In this document: in pieces, positions 1-6,357 of the stretch
How positions within the stretch are numbered: the first letter of the stretch is position 1
How the letters are laid out: every line of letters starts with the position of its first letter
Assembly (NCBI GenBank): GCA_020718525.1
Contig: DYRX01000124.1
Coordinates: forward strand, 1 to 11,013
Direction of reading: 5' to 3'
Source of the DNA: Victivallis vadensis
GTDB taxonomy: Bacteria; Verrucomicrobiota; Lentisphaeria; Victivallales; GWF2-50-93
Length of the DNA: 11,013 nt
The notes under the pieces: model-generated
The model's database searches: none
The model's input: only the letters and a program-made list of their open reading frames with translations
What the model was told of the DNA's origin: nothing
Translations under genes and position numbers: made by a program

Positions 1-763
1 TTGAAAAAGCGAGATAGACGGCGACAACGTCGTAAAGAACAGATGAGTGCAGATCCGGGTTGCTCTCCGCATTTTTTGGCGACCAGATTCTGTAGTTTTC
101 AATGACCATTCTGATCATGGGATCGGCGCTTTCCAGGCATTCGGCATATTCTTTTCCGTCGAGGCATACGAAGGCGCATGTGTCCAGAGGAGTTACTTTC
201 ATGCTCAGCCATTCCGTCGAAAAGACTTTCTTTGCCGCCGAGAGGTCCCGGATGACGTTGAACTCCGGAATCGCCCCTTTCTGCATTGAATAGCGGAGAT
301 TCGTCTCATGATGCCATTCGAAACTGCCCTGCATGCCGACAAAATTGACTTTTTTTGCAATTTGTGGAGCTCTCTCAAGAAGCGCGCCTATGTTTGTCAG
401 CGGAGCTATGGAAATGAGGGTTAGAGGTTCTGAACTGGCTTCGACGCAGTCAATGATCGCCTGGAGGCCATCGTCATATATCTTTCCGGGATAGGAACTT
501 AGGCTGTAGTCCAGCACCCATTGCGCCTGTCTCTCCCTGGGACCGTCGCTGGGCTGTCTCACGCCGAGCCCGATCGGGACCTGGGAAAAACCGGATGTCT
601 CCAGCATTTTGGCAATTATTTTGGCGCGGTAATGGCAGTCGCCGGTCGCGGTTGTGACGAGCTTGAGATCGAGCTCCGGGCATCTGAGCAGGTAGGCAAG
701 CGCCCAGGTGTCGTCAATGTCGCCTCCAATGTCGGTATCCAGGACGACTGGGATCTTTTTCAT
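1..763 (-). CDS. Nucleoside hydrolase (inosine/uridine-preferring family), partial at the window edge
   Basis: This looks like a calcium-dependent N-ribohydrolase that splits the N-glycosidic bond of nucleosides to give base and ribose, in cytoplasmic salvage. About 254 N-terminal residues are visible and the C-terminus lies beyond position 1. The N-terminal calcium-binding Asp cluster is DTDIGGDIDD (residues 9-18). The family's middle motif reads ISIAPLTNIGALL, followed by EFNVIRDLSAAKKVF, which matches the usual EFN...AA..VF block. The C-terminal metal-site motif, usually HDPLAVA, reads LYDVVAVYLA, with Asp at 245 but Tyr at 244 in the usual His place. The ATG at 763 was chosen because it immediately precedes the Asp motif and follows the atpC TGA by 4 nt. 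A GAGGA lies 11 nt upstream inside atpC. The spacing implies co-transcription and coupled translation with the ATP synthase operon. Family membership is secure; substrate is unknown. Confidence 0.88.
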   Translation of the reverse strand, partial: MKKIPVVLDTDIGGDIDDTWALAYLLRCPELDLKLVTTATGDCHYRAKIIAKMLETSGFSQVPIGLGVRQPSDGPRERQAQWVLDYSLSSYPGKIYDDGLQAIIDCVEASSEPLTLISIAPLTNIGALLERAPQIAKKVNFVGMQGSFEWHHETNLRYSMQKGAIPEFNVIRDLSAAKKVFSTEWLSMKVTPLDTCAFVCLDGKEYAECLESADPMIRMVIENYRIWSPKNAESNPDLHSSVLYDVVAVYLAFS

Positions 764-767
764 CTTC

Positions 768-1055
768 TCAATTATCCTCGCCGAGTATTTCCGCTGACAG
801 GACTTGATCCACGATTATGTTGACGTCGTCGTGGGTCACTCTGAAGAGACCTTCGTCAACCTCGAACGCCGCGATCGGGGTGTTGCCCTTGAACGCTGTT
901 ATCCTGCTGTTCTCGGTGAGCCTTGCTACTACGGGGATATGTCCTTTGAGCACCTGCATTTCTCCCATTTCTGCTGGAATGGTGACGGCAGTTACATTTC
1001 CGTCGAAGACGAGCTCGGTCGGGCTTATTATTTTCAGTCTGAGGTTTGCTGTCAC
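768..1055 (-). CDS. atpC: F1Fo ATP synthase epsilon subunit, short form
   Basis: Epsilon is part of the central stalk of F1, binding gamma and the c-ring. The 95-residue protein contains the N-terminal beta-sandwich: TANLRLKIISPTELVFDG at the start, then a GEMQVLKGHIPVV segment matching the family's G...vl..H.p....L pattern. The usual family length is about 130-140 aa. Here the protein stops after the sandwich, so the C-terminal two-helix regulatory hairpin is absent. I chose the GTG at 1055 because it lies 13 nt after the atpD stop codon (positions 1071-1069) and has AAGGA 9-10 nt upstream. An ATG at 1103 in the same frame would overlap the atpD end and add 16 residues with no family resemblance. 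Short epsilons of this kind are known, for example in green sulfur bacteria. Confidence 0.9.
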   Translation of the reverse strand: MTANLRLKIISPTELVFDGNVTAVTIPAEMGEMQVLKGHIPVVARLTENSRITAFKGNTPIAAFEVDEGLFRVTHDDVNIIVDQVLSAEILGEDN

Positions 1056-1068
1056 GAAAGTTTTTCCT

Positions 1069-2496
1069 TCAGTTGGACGAGGCGATGACTTCCTCGATTC
1101 CACCTTTCATGTAGAAATTGGCTTCTGGAACACCATCGTGCTTGCCTTCGAGAATCTCTTTGAAGCCGCGGACGGTTTCCTGGACGTTCACGTTGCGTCC
1201 CTGCCTTCCGGTGAAGACTTCCGCGACGGTGAATGGCTGGCTGAGGAACTTCTGTATTTTTCTTGCTCTCGCGACGATCAGCTTGTCTTCAGGCGAAAGC
1301 TCGTCAATGCCCAGGATTGCGATGATGTCCTGCAAGTCCTTGTATCTCTGCAGGATGCGCTGGACACCGCGGGCAGTGTCGTAGTGCTCCTTTCCTACGA
1401 TGTCCGGTGCGAGCGCCCTGGAATTGGATGAGAGCGGATCAACCGCCGGAAAGATTCCCTGCGCGGCTAGGGCGCGCTCGAGGACGATGGTCGCGTCAAG
1501 GTGGGCAAAGGTCGTGGCGGGTGCCGGATCTGTGAGGTCGTCTGCGGGCACATAGACTGCTTGGAAAGACGTTATCGAGCCGTTTTTTGTCGAAGTGATC
1601 CTTTCCTGCAATTCGCCCATTTCGGTTGAGAGCGTCGGCTGGTATCCGACGGCGCTGGGGGTTCTTCCAAGCAGTGCTGAAACTTCCGAGCCCGCCTGCG
1701 AAAATCTGAAGATGTTGTCAATGAAAAGCAGGACATCCTGGAATTTTTCGTCCCTGAAATATTCCGCGACCGCGAGTGCTGAAAGTGCTACGCGCATTCT
1801 TGCGCCTGGCGGCTCGTTCATCTGGCCGAATATGAGTGCGACCTTCGATTTGGAGAGGTCCGACTGGTTGATCACGCCTGCGGTTGACATTTCATGGTAG
1901 AGGTCGTTTCCTTCGCGGGAGCGCTCTCCGACACCGGCAAAGACTGAGAAGCCTCCATGCTGTTTGGCGATATTGTTGATGAGCTCCATGATCACGACGG
2001 TCTTTCCGACGCCTGCGCCGCCGAAAGCTCCGACTTTTCCGCCTTTGAGGAAGGGGCAGATAAGATCAATGACCTTGATTCCGGTCGAGAGGAGTTCCGG
2101 AACAGTCTTCTGCTCGGTGAAGAGGGGCGGTCTGCGATGTATTGGAAGGCGTTTTTCGGCGGCGACTTCGCCGCGTCCGTCAACGGGCTCGCCGAGCAGG
2201 TTGAGTATTCTTCCCATGACGCCGTTTCCGACGGGGACTGTGATTGGAGCGCCGGTTCTGCGGACGGGCATGCCTCGGCGCAGTCCGTCAGTCGCCCCCA
2301 TTGCAATTGTCCGCACCCATCTTCCCCCGACATGCTGTTGGACTTCGAGGACCAGATCGCGTTTTTTTGGATTCTGTCCGCTATCTTCTTCTGGCGGGAC
2401 AATAAGAGCCTCGTATATTTCGGGAAGTTCGGACTCGGCGGCGAATTCTACGTCCACCACCGGACCTATGACCTGCACAATTTTGGCTTCGCTCAT
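1069..2496 (-). CDS. atpD: F1Fo ATP synthase catalytic beta subunit
   Basis: This is the catalytic subunit of F1 that makes or hydrolyses ATP at the alpha/beta interface on the cytoplasmic face. It has 475 residues, the normal length. The N-terminal beta-barrel begins IVQVIGPVVDVEF, and the Walker A loop GGAGVGKT is at 159-166. The catalytic-Glu segment GERSREGNDLYHEM starts at residue 190, with E191 as the catalytic base and Ser instead of the common Thr at 193. The Walker B region is VLLFIDNIFRFSQAGSEVSA (about 255-274), and the torque-related DELSEED loop reads DELSPED (398-404). An extra hydrophilic stretch of roughly ten residues (about 34-46, PPEEDSGQNPKKR) lies in the N-terminal domain. 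The start is supported by AAGGAG 6 nt before the ATG. It follows atpG after 36 nt and is followed by atpC. Confidence 0.98.
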   Translation of the reverse strand: MSEAKIVQVIGPVVDVEFAAESELPEIYEALIVPPEEDSGQNPKKRDLVLEVQQHVGGRWVRTIAMGATDGLRRGMPVRRTGAPITVPVGNGVMGRILNLLGEPVDGRGEVAAEKRLPIHRRPPLFTEQKTVPELLSTGIKVIDLICPFLKGGKVGAFGGAGVGKTVVIMELINNIAKQHGGFSVFAGVGERSREGNDLYHEMSTAGVINQSDLSKSKVALIFGQMNEPPGARMRVALSALAVAEYFRDEKFQDVLLFIDNIFRFSQAGSEVSALLGRTPSAVGYQPTLSTEMGELQERITSTKNGSITSFQAVYVPADDLTDPAPATTFAHLDATIVLERALAAQGIFPAVDPLSSNSRALAPDIVGKEHYDTARGVQRILQRYKDLQDIIAILGIDELSPEDKLIVARARKIQKFLSQPFTVAEVFTGRQGRNVNVQETVRGFKEILEGKHDGVPEANFYMKGGIEEVIASSN

Positions 2497-2532
2497 CTAT
2501 TTCTCCTTGCTGATTCTATCTTTTCCAGTTTC

Positions 2533-3432
2533 CTAGGAATTAAGGGTCGCGGCTCCGATTTCGAGGATTTCCTTTGTAATCGAAGCCTGACGCAGGTTGT
2601 TGTGCGTGAGCTCGAGTTTTCCAGTCATTTCCTCTGCGTTGTCTGTCGCCTGCTTCATCGCCACCATTCTGGCGCTGTGTTCGCTCGCCCGCACCTCCCT
2701 CAGAATCTGGAGAAGCTGATAGTCCAGACTTTTGAGGAGAAGGGTTTCATAGACGGTCTTCGGATCCGGTTCGAATTCGAATTCTCCCATGTCCTTGATC
2801 GTTTCAGCCGTGAGCGTGAGAGACGGGCGTGTTCTCTTGATGGCTTCCGGCATGGAGTCGAAGGCTTCCTGGAACTGTCCGACCGGCAGAAATTTCCATG
2901 CAAACGGCGTCTGCTTGAACGTCGAGATGAAATAGCTGAAGATGATCTCGGCGCTGTCAATCTCGTCATCGAGGAAAAATTGTGTGACGAATCTGCAGAT
3001 CATTCTCGCTTCGGAAAGGGATGGCGGATCGCCGAAGGAGAAGTCGACGATGAAGTTGAGTCCGCTTTTCTGCAGATACTGGGCGGCCCTCGATCCAAGC
3101 GCGACGAAGAAGGTCGAGTCCGGATCGTAGTTGGCGCACTCTCTGAAGAGGTTCGAGTTCAAGGAGCCGCAAAGTCCTCTGTCGCTTCCCACGACCAGCA
3201 CCAGCTTTCTGTCGCTTTCACGCTTCTCCATGAGCGGATGCCTGTAGGAGCCGGAAAAGGCGGTCACCTGCGTGAGAATGTCGTTGAGCATGTCCGAGTA
3301 TGGGATTCCAAGCGCGGCGGAGTTCTGCGCCTTCTTCATTTTCGATATCGCCACCATGTGCATGGCGCGGGTGAGCTTGGACATTCCCTTGACGGATCTT
3401 ATCCTTCTTCTTATGTCTCTGAGATTTGCCAT
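2533..3432 (-). CDS. atpG: F1Fo ATP synthase gamma subunit (rotor shaft)
   Basis: Gamma is the rotating central shaft that couples c-ring rotation to the catalytic sites. At 299 aa it is slightly longer than the usual 285-290. The N-terminal helix MANLRDIRRRIRSVKGMSKL followed by TRAMHMVAISKMKKAQ is the canonical gamma opening. The Rossmann-like core carries VVGSDRGLCGSLNSN (80-94), corresponding to the family's SDRGLCGGFNSN. The C-terminal helix contains the typical NA.EM....L...NN.RQA.IT.EI.EI pattern (NAEEMTGKLELTHNNLRQAS then ITKEILEI). It starts 22 nt after the atpA stop codon. No strong Shine-Dalgarno sequence is visible at the ATG, only a weak GAAAG about 16 nt upstream, so coupling to atpA translation is plausible. 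Confidence 0.97.
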   Translation of the reverse strand: MANLRDIRRRIRSVKGMSKLTRAMHMVAISKMKKAQNSAALGIPYSDMLNDILTQVTAFSGSYRHPLMEKRESDRKLVLVVGSDRGLCGSLNSNLFRECANYDPDSTFFVALGSRAAQYLQKSGLNFIVDFSFGDPPSLSEARMICRFVTQFFLDDEIDSAEIIFSYFISTFKQTPFAWKFLPVGQFQEAFDSMPEAIKRTRPSLTLTAETIKDMGEFEFEPDPKTVYETLLLKSLDYQLLQILREVRASEHSARMVAMKQATDNAEEMTGKLELTHNNLRQASITKEILEIGAATLNS

Positions 3433-3454
3433 TGGCGGCCCGGTCTTTCAGAAT

Positions 3455-4993
3455 TTAGTTGGAGAAATTTCCGGACTCGTCGAATATGGTGGCAAGCTTT
3501 TCGACTATTTCCGGCTCGAGCTTTCTTTTCGCGGCGATCGTGTCGAGAATGTCCCTGTGGCCCACCCGGAAGGCGTCAAGCATTCTGTCTCTGACTTTCG
3601 TCACGTCCTCGACTGGAATGGAGTCGAATCTTCCGTTCTGGACGGCCCAGAGCTGGACGACCTGCTCATCGAGGGGCAGTGGCGTGTACTGATACTGCTT
3701 GAAAATTTCCGTGATGCGCCTGCCTCTTTCAAGCAGGGCGAGGGTCTTTCTGTCGAGATCCGATCCGAACTGCGCAAATGCCTTGAGCTCATGGTATTGT
3801 GCAAGGTCGAGCTTTATTCCTCCTGCGACTTCCTTCATTGCCTTGGTCTGCGCCGCGGAACCCACCCTCGACACGGAAATTCCGACCGAAAGCGCCGGGC
3901 GTATGCCCTGATAGAAGAGATCGCTCTCGAGGTATATTTGTCCGTCTGTTATTGAGATCACGTTTGTCGGGATGTATGCGGCTACGTCTCCGGCCTGGGT
4001 TTCAATGATGGGAAGGGATGTGAGCGAGCCACCGCCGAATTCGTTCGAAAGGCATGCGGAGCGTTCGAGGAGGCGGCTGTGCAGATAGAATATGTCACCA
4101 GGATACGCCTCTCTTCCGGAAGGGCGGCGCAGGACGAGCGAAAGCTGTCTGTATGCGACGGCGTGCTTCGACAGGTCGTCGTAAATGACCAGCGCATCCA
4201 TTCCGCGCTCCATGAACCATTCGCCCATCGCCGTTCCGCTGAAGGGCGCAAGATACTGCAAAGCGGCGGAGTCTGCGGCGTTCGCCGCCACGATTATCGC
4301 GAAGCGCAGGGCGTCGTGATCTTCGAGGATTTTCATGACTTTCGCGACTGTCGCCTGTCTCTGTCCGATGGCGACATAAATCGAATAGACGGGGCGGTAG
4401 GAGGAATCCCCCCTTTCAATTGCCTTCTTGTTCATCGCCGCCTGATTGATGATGGTGTCAATAGCTATCGCCGTTTTTCCGCATGACCTGTCGCCGATTA
4501 TCAGCTCCCTCTGTCCTCTTCCAATCGGAATCATTGCGTCAATCGCCAAGATTCCGGTTTGCAGTGGTCTGCTGACCGACTGCCGCGAGATGATCCCAGG
4601 TGCGGATTTTTCAACGGGAACATGCGATTCGGCTTCCGGAGCGGGCTTGCCATCGAGGGGTCGCCCAAGCGGATCGAGGATTCTGCCGAGCAGAGCCTTT
4701 CCCGCCGGAATCTGAAGGAGCTTTCCGGTGCGGTTCACAGTCTGCCCCTCCTTGATGGACGCGCCGCTGTCAAGGATTACCGCGCCAACGGAGGCTTCCT
4801 CCAAGTTGAGGGCGAGCCCGACTACGCCGTTTCCGAAGTCGAGCATCTCGTTGTAGGACGCGTTGCGGAGCCCTTCAATTCTGGCGACGCCGTCGCCGAC
4901 TTCCGCCACTATTCCGCTTTCCTCTCTTTTCAAGCCCGGACGGAACGATGAAATCGCGTCGTCAATCTCGTCAATTATGCTATTTTTACTCAT
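3455..4993 (-). CDS. atpA: F1Fo ATP synthase alpha subunit
   Basis: Alpha is the non-catalytic nucleotide-binding partner of beta in the F1 hexamer. From the ATG at 4993 the protein is 512 aa, the usual size. The N-terminal domain reads ESGIVAEVGDGVARIEGL. The P-loop is GDRSCGKT (167-174), where most alphas have GDRQTGKT. The segment VAIGQRQATVAKV and the region LVIYDDLSKHAVAYRQLSL are conserved. The arginine finger lies in SVSRVGSAAQTKAM, at R376. I prefer the ATG at 4993 (MSKNSIIDEIDD) to the in-frame ATG at 5017. The first fits the family N-terminus, and the AAAGGAG that would serve it lies just inside the longer reading frame, at a rather long spacing of about 14 nt. Upstream is an unusual 247-nt spacer separating it from atpH. 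Confidence 0.97.
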   Translation of the reverse strand: MSKNSIIDEIDDAISSFRPGLKREESGIVAEVGDGVARIEGLRNASYNEMLDFGNGVVGLALNLEEASVGAVILDSGASIKEGQTVNRTGKLLQIPAGKALLGRILDPLGRPLDGKPAPEAESHVPVEKSAPGIISRQSVSRPLQTGILAIDAMIPIGRGQRELIIGDRSCGKTAIAIDTIINQAAMNKKAIERGDSSYRPVYSIYVAIGQRQATVAKVMKILEDHDALRFAIIVAANAADSAALQYLAPFSGTAMGEWFMERGMDALVIYDDLSKHAVAYRQLSLVLRRPSGREAYPGDIFYLHSRLLERSACLSNEFGGGSLTSLPIIETQAGDVAAYIPTNVISITDGQIYLESDLFYQGIRPALSVGISVSRVGSAAQTKAMKEVAGGIKLDLAQYHELKAFAQFGSDLDRKTLALLERGRRITEIFKQYQYTPLPLDEQVVQLWAVQNGRFDSIPVEDVTKVRDRMLDAFRVGHRDILDTIAAKRKLEPEIVEKLATIFDESGNFSN

Positions 4994-5081
4994 TGTCTTT
5001 TGCCAAACTCCTTTCATTGAGCATCGAAGAAACTCTGCTGTCCCGCGACTGCGGAATCAGCGAAACCCACTTTTTAAATTC

Positions 5082-5111
5082 TCACACAAAGCCACAAAGG
5101 CACAAAGAAAA
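5082..5111. repeat. Three-copy 8-bp periodic CACAAAG repeat beside the GxxExxY remnant
   Basis: The unit CACAAAG occurs at 5085-5091, 5093-5099 and 5101-5107, exactly 8 bp apart. In operon orientation it reads as CTTTGTGCCTTTGTGGCTTTGTG followed by TGAGA. It begins 5 bp downstream of the stop codon of the GxxExxY remnant. I recall closely similar CTTTGTG-type strings next to GxxExxY genes in many unrelated bacterial genomes, so it is probably part of the same inserted unit. Its function is not known to me. Confidence 0.7.
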
Positions 5112-5112
5112 G

Positions 5113-5244
5113 CTATATAATCCTGCCGTTCAAAATGCGTGAAACCCCGTCTTTCATCAATTCATCTCCGAAATTCAGCAGATAGCCCAGTTTCATCCCT
5201 GTCAACTTCAAATATGTCAGAACCTGCTTCTTGTGAGATATCAT
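5113..5244 (-). pseudogene. C-terminal remnant of a GxxExxY-family protein between atpH and atpA
   Basis: A 43-codon ORF runs from the ATG at 5244 to a TAG at 5113. Its start overlaps the atpH stop as ATGA. Residues 7-26 read QVLTYLKLTGMKLGYLLNFG, followed by MKDGVSRILNG. This matches the C-terminal third of the GxxExxY family (PD-(D/E)XK nuclease-like, roughly 125-130 aa), whose members end with a block like h.AQlLtYLkltg.k.GlLiNFn..l.kdGi.R. The N-terminal two thirds, including the GxxExxY signature, are missing, and reading upstream in the same frame meets a TGA after about ten codons. It could still be translated by coupling to atpH, but it lacks the putative catalytic part. The family match is from recall of conserved patterns, not a search. 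Confidence 0.75.
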
Positions 5245-5642
5245 TTTGATTTCAAAGTTGCTCTGATTGTTTCAATATGGCTCTTGAGGGAATAGTCGAG
5301 CAGATCGTAGCCTTTGCGGACTTGAAGCCCGGCGATGATTGTAGGGTCCTCCTCGAAGCAGATTCCGCCTGGAAATTCTTCTTTTCCGCACACAGCCCCA
5401 AGTATGGAGGCTTTTTCCGCTTCGCTGAGAGAAGTGGCGGAGCTTACTGTCAGGCTCCTCTCGTTCAGATAGAGCAGAAGCCTCTGCTTGAAAGCGGCAA
5501 AAACCTCGATGGTATTTCTCCGTCTGGCTTTTGAAAGCAGTCCGACTGTCCTGCGGATGCGTTCGAAGTCCGCCTTGCCCCCGACAAGGCAGTTCTGCCA
5601 GATTCGTCTGGCGATCATCTTGCTGTGCCTGCTTATTCTCAC
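5241..5642 (-). CDS. atpH: F1Fo ATP synthase delta subunit (OSCP-like), short form
   Basis: Delta sits on top of F1 and joins it to the peripheral stalk formed by b. The C-terminal half matches the family: the SSATSLSEAEKASI segment, then EEDPTIIAGLQVRKGYDLLDYSLKSHIE, equivalent to the usual VDPsLiGGvvvrvGd...D.Svk..L. The whole protein is about 133 aa against a typical 175-180. The N-terminal domain that normally forms a six-helix bundle contacting the alpha N-termini is therefore reduced by about 45 residues. The GTG at 5642 was chosen because TAAGGG lies about 10 nt upstream, overlapping the atpF stop at 5658-5656. The next in-frame ATG at 5618 has no visible ribosome binding site, and earlier codons lie inside atpF. 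Its stop overlaps the start of the GxxExxY remnant. Confidence 0.88.
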   Translation of the reverse strand: MRISRHSKMIARRIWQNCLVGGKADFERIRRTVGLLSKARRRNTIEVFAAFKQRLLLYLNERSLTVSSATSLSEAEKASILGAVCGKEEFPGGICFEEDPTIIAGLQVRKGYDLLDYSLKSHIETIRATLKSK

Positions 5643-5655
5643 TGGGAATTTGCCC

Positions 5656-6216
5656 TTATTCTTTCGCCTTGCTGGAATCCATCGCCGAAACTGCCTTCGC
5701 AAGCAGATTGGAGCGGTCCGAATCGCTGAGAGTCTTTTCCGAAACTATCGCCGCAATTTTGGCGGCAAGACCTGCAATTTCATTTTTCATCTCGGTTCTC
5801 ATATTTTTGCGGTCGAGCAGAGCGTCCTCACGAGATTTCTCGAGCATCTGGGTCGCAATCTCCTCGATGCGGCACTTTTCCTTCTCCATCAGCTCGGCGG
5901 CGTTCGCCTTCGTTTCGGAGATGATCTTTTCCGCCTGTTCGCGCGCCTTCGCCAGTATCTCGCCCTTGGCCTCCTCGGTCACCCTGAGGCTCTCCTTGAT
6001 GCGCTCCGCATTCGCCGCCGCGTCTTCCGCCTCTTTCCGCCTGGCTTCAACTGTCTTCATCACAGGCTTGAATACAAAACGGTTGAGAATGTATGCGAGA
6101 ACAAGAAAGCAGACCGACTGTGCGAGCAGATCCGGCCAATTCACTCCGAAATGCTCGATTATTTCGGACACCTGTCCTCCGGCGCCCGCTTGAGCAACTG
6201 CTGTCAAAGAACTCAT
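5656..6216 (-). CDS. atpF: F1Fo ATP synthase subunit b (peripheral stalk)
   Basis: Subunit b anchors the stator. It has one N-terminal membrane helix (about residues 27-46, WPDLLAQSVCFLVLAYILNR), then the conserved FVFKPVMKTVEARR turn, then a long charged, alanine-rich helix that should form the right-handed coiled coil reaching delta (to about residue 170). The protein is 186 aa, slightly longer than E. coli b (156). The start at 6216 (MSSLTAVAQAG) has AGAGGAAA about 11-12 nt upstream. The in-frame ATG at 6267 would add 17 residues without a ribosome binding site. A single b gene is present, with no b' homologue seen. It is preceded by a 141-nt gap after atpE and followed by atpH 13 nt downstream. 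Confidence 0.95.
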   Translation of the reverse strand: MSSLTAVAQAGAGGQVSEIIEHFGVNWPDLLAQSVCFLVLAYILNRFVFKPVMKTVEARRKEAEDAAANAERIKESLRVTEEAKGEILAKAREQAEKIISETKANAAELMEKEKCRIEEIATQMLEKSREDALLDRKNMRTEMKNEIAGLAAKIAAIVSEKTLSDSDRSNLLAKAVSAMDSSKAKE

Positions 6217-6289
6217 AATAATCAGTTTCCTCTTTATCCGCCAGCCATTCGCGCAATGGAAAAACAAATCCTAATCACGAAGCAGACGA

Positions 6290-6311
6290 CCGCAGAATAT
6301 CACGACTGCGG
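6290..6311 (-). promoter_or_regulatory. Inverted repeat in the long atpE-atpF intercistronic gap
   Basis: In operon orientation CCGCAG and CTGCGG are separated by ten bases (TCGTGATATT), which could form a 6-bp stem in the mRNA. It lies about 46 nt after the atpE stop codon and 73 nt before the atpF start, in the longest untranslated gap of the operon apart from the atpH-atpA spacer. There is no U-run after it, so it is not an intrinsic terminator. A role in mRNA processing or stability that favours atpE output is possible. A 6-bp stem can also occur by chance. Confidence 0.3.
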
Positions 6312-6357
6312 AGCCTGAAAACGCGGAAGGCTTGCACGGAACATTTCAGAGCTTTTC

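Noticed and set aside
1056..1103. ATG at 1103 as the atpC start
   Set aside because: It overlaps the atpD C-terminus, its extra 16 residues are unlike epsilon, and the GTG at 1055 has a properly spaced AAGGA.
1957..3594. A 545-codon open frame on the plus strand
   Set aside because: It runs antisense across atpD, atpG and the end of atpA, crosses gene boundaries, resembles no family I know, and is explained by the codon bias of the real minus-strand genes.
4994..5017. Upstream ATG of atpA at 5017
   Set aside because: It would add eight residues not seen in alpha subunits and would place the AAAGGAG ribosome-binding sequence inside the coding region.
5042..5053. CCGC-GACT-GCGG in the atpH-atpA spacer as a terminator
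   Set aside because: The stem is only 4 bp with no U-run after it on either strand, and termination here would silence atpA, atpG, atpD and atpC.
5116..5121. Perfect TATAAT on the plus strand
   Set aside because: It is antisense to the operon and has no -35-like box 16-18 bp upstream. It falls at the stop codon of the GxxExxY remnant in AT-rich sequence.
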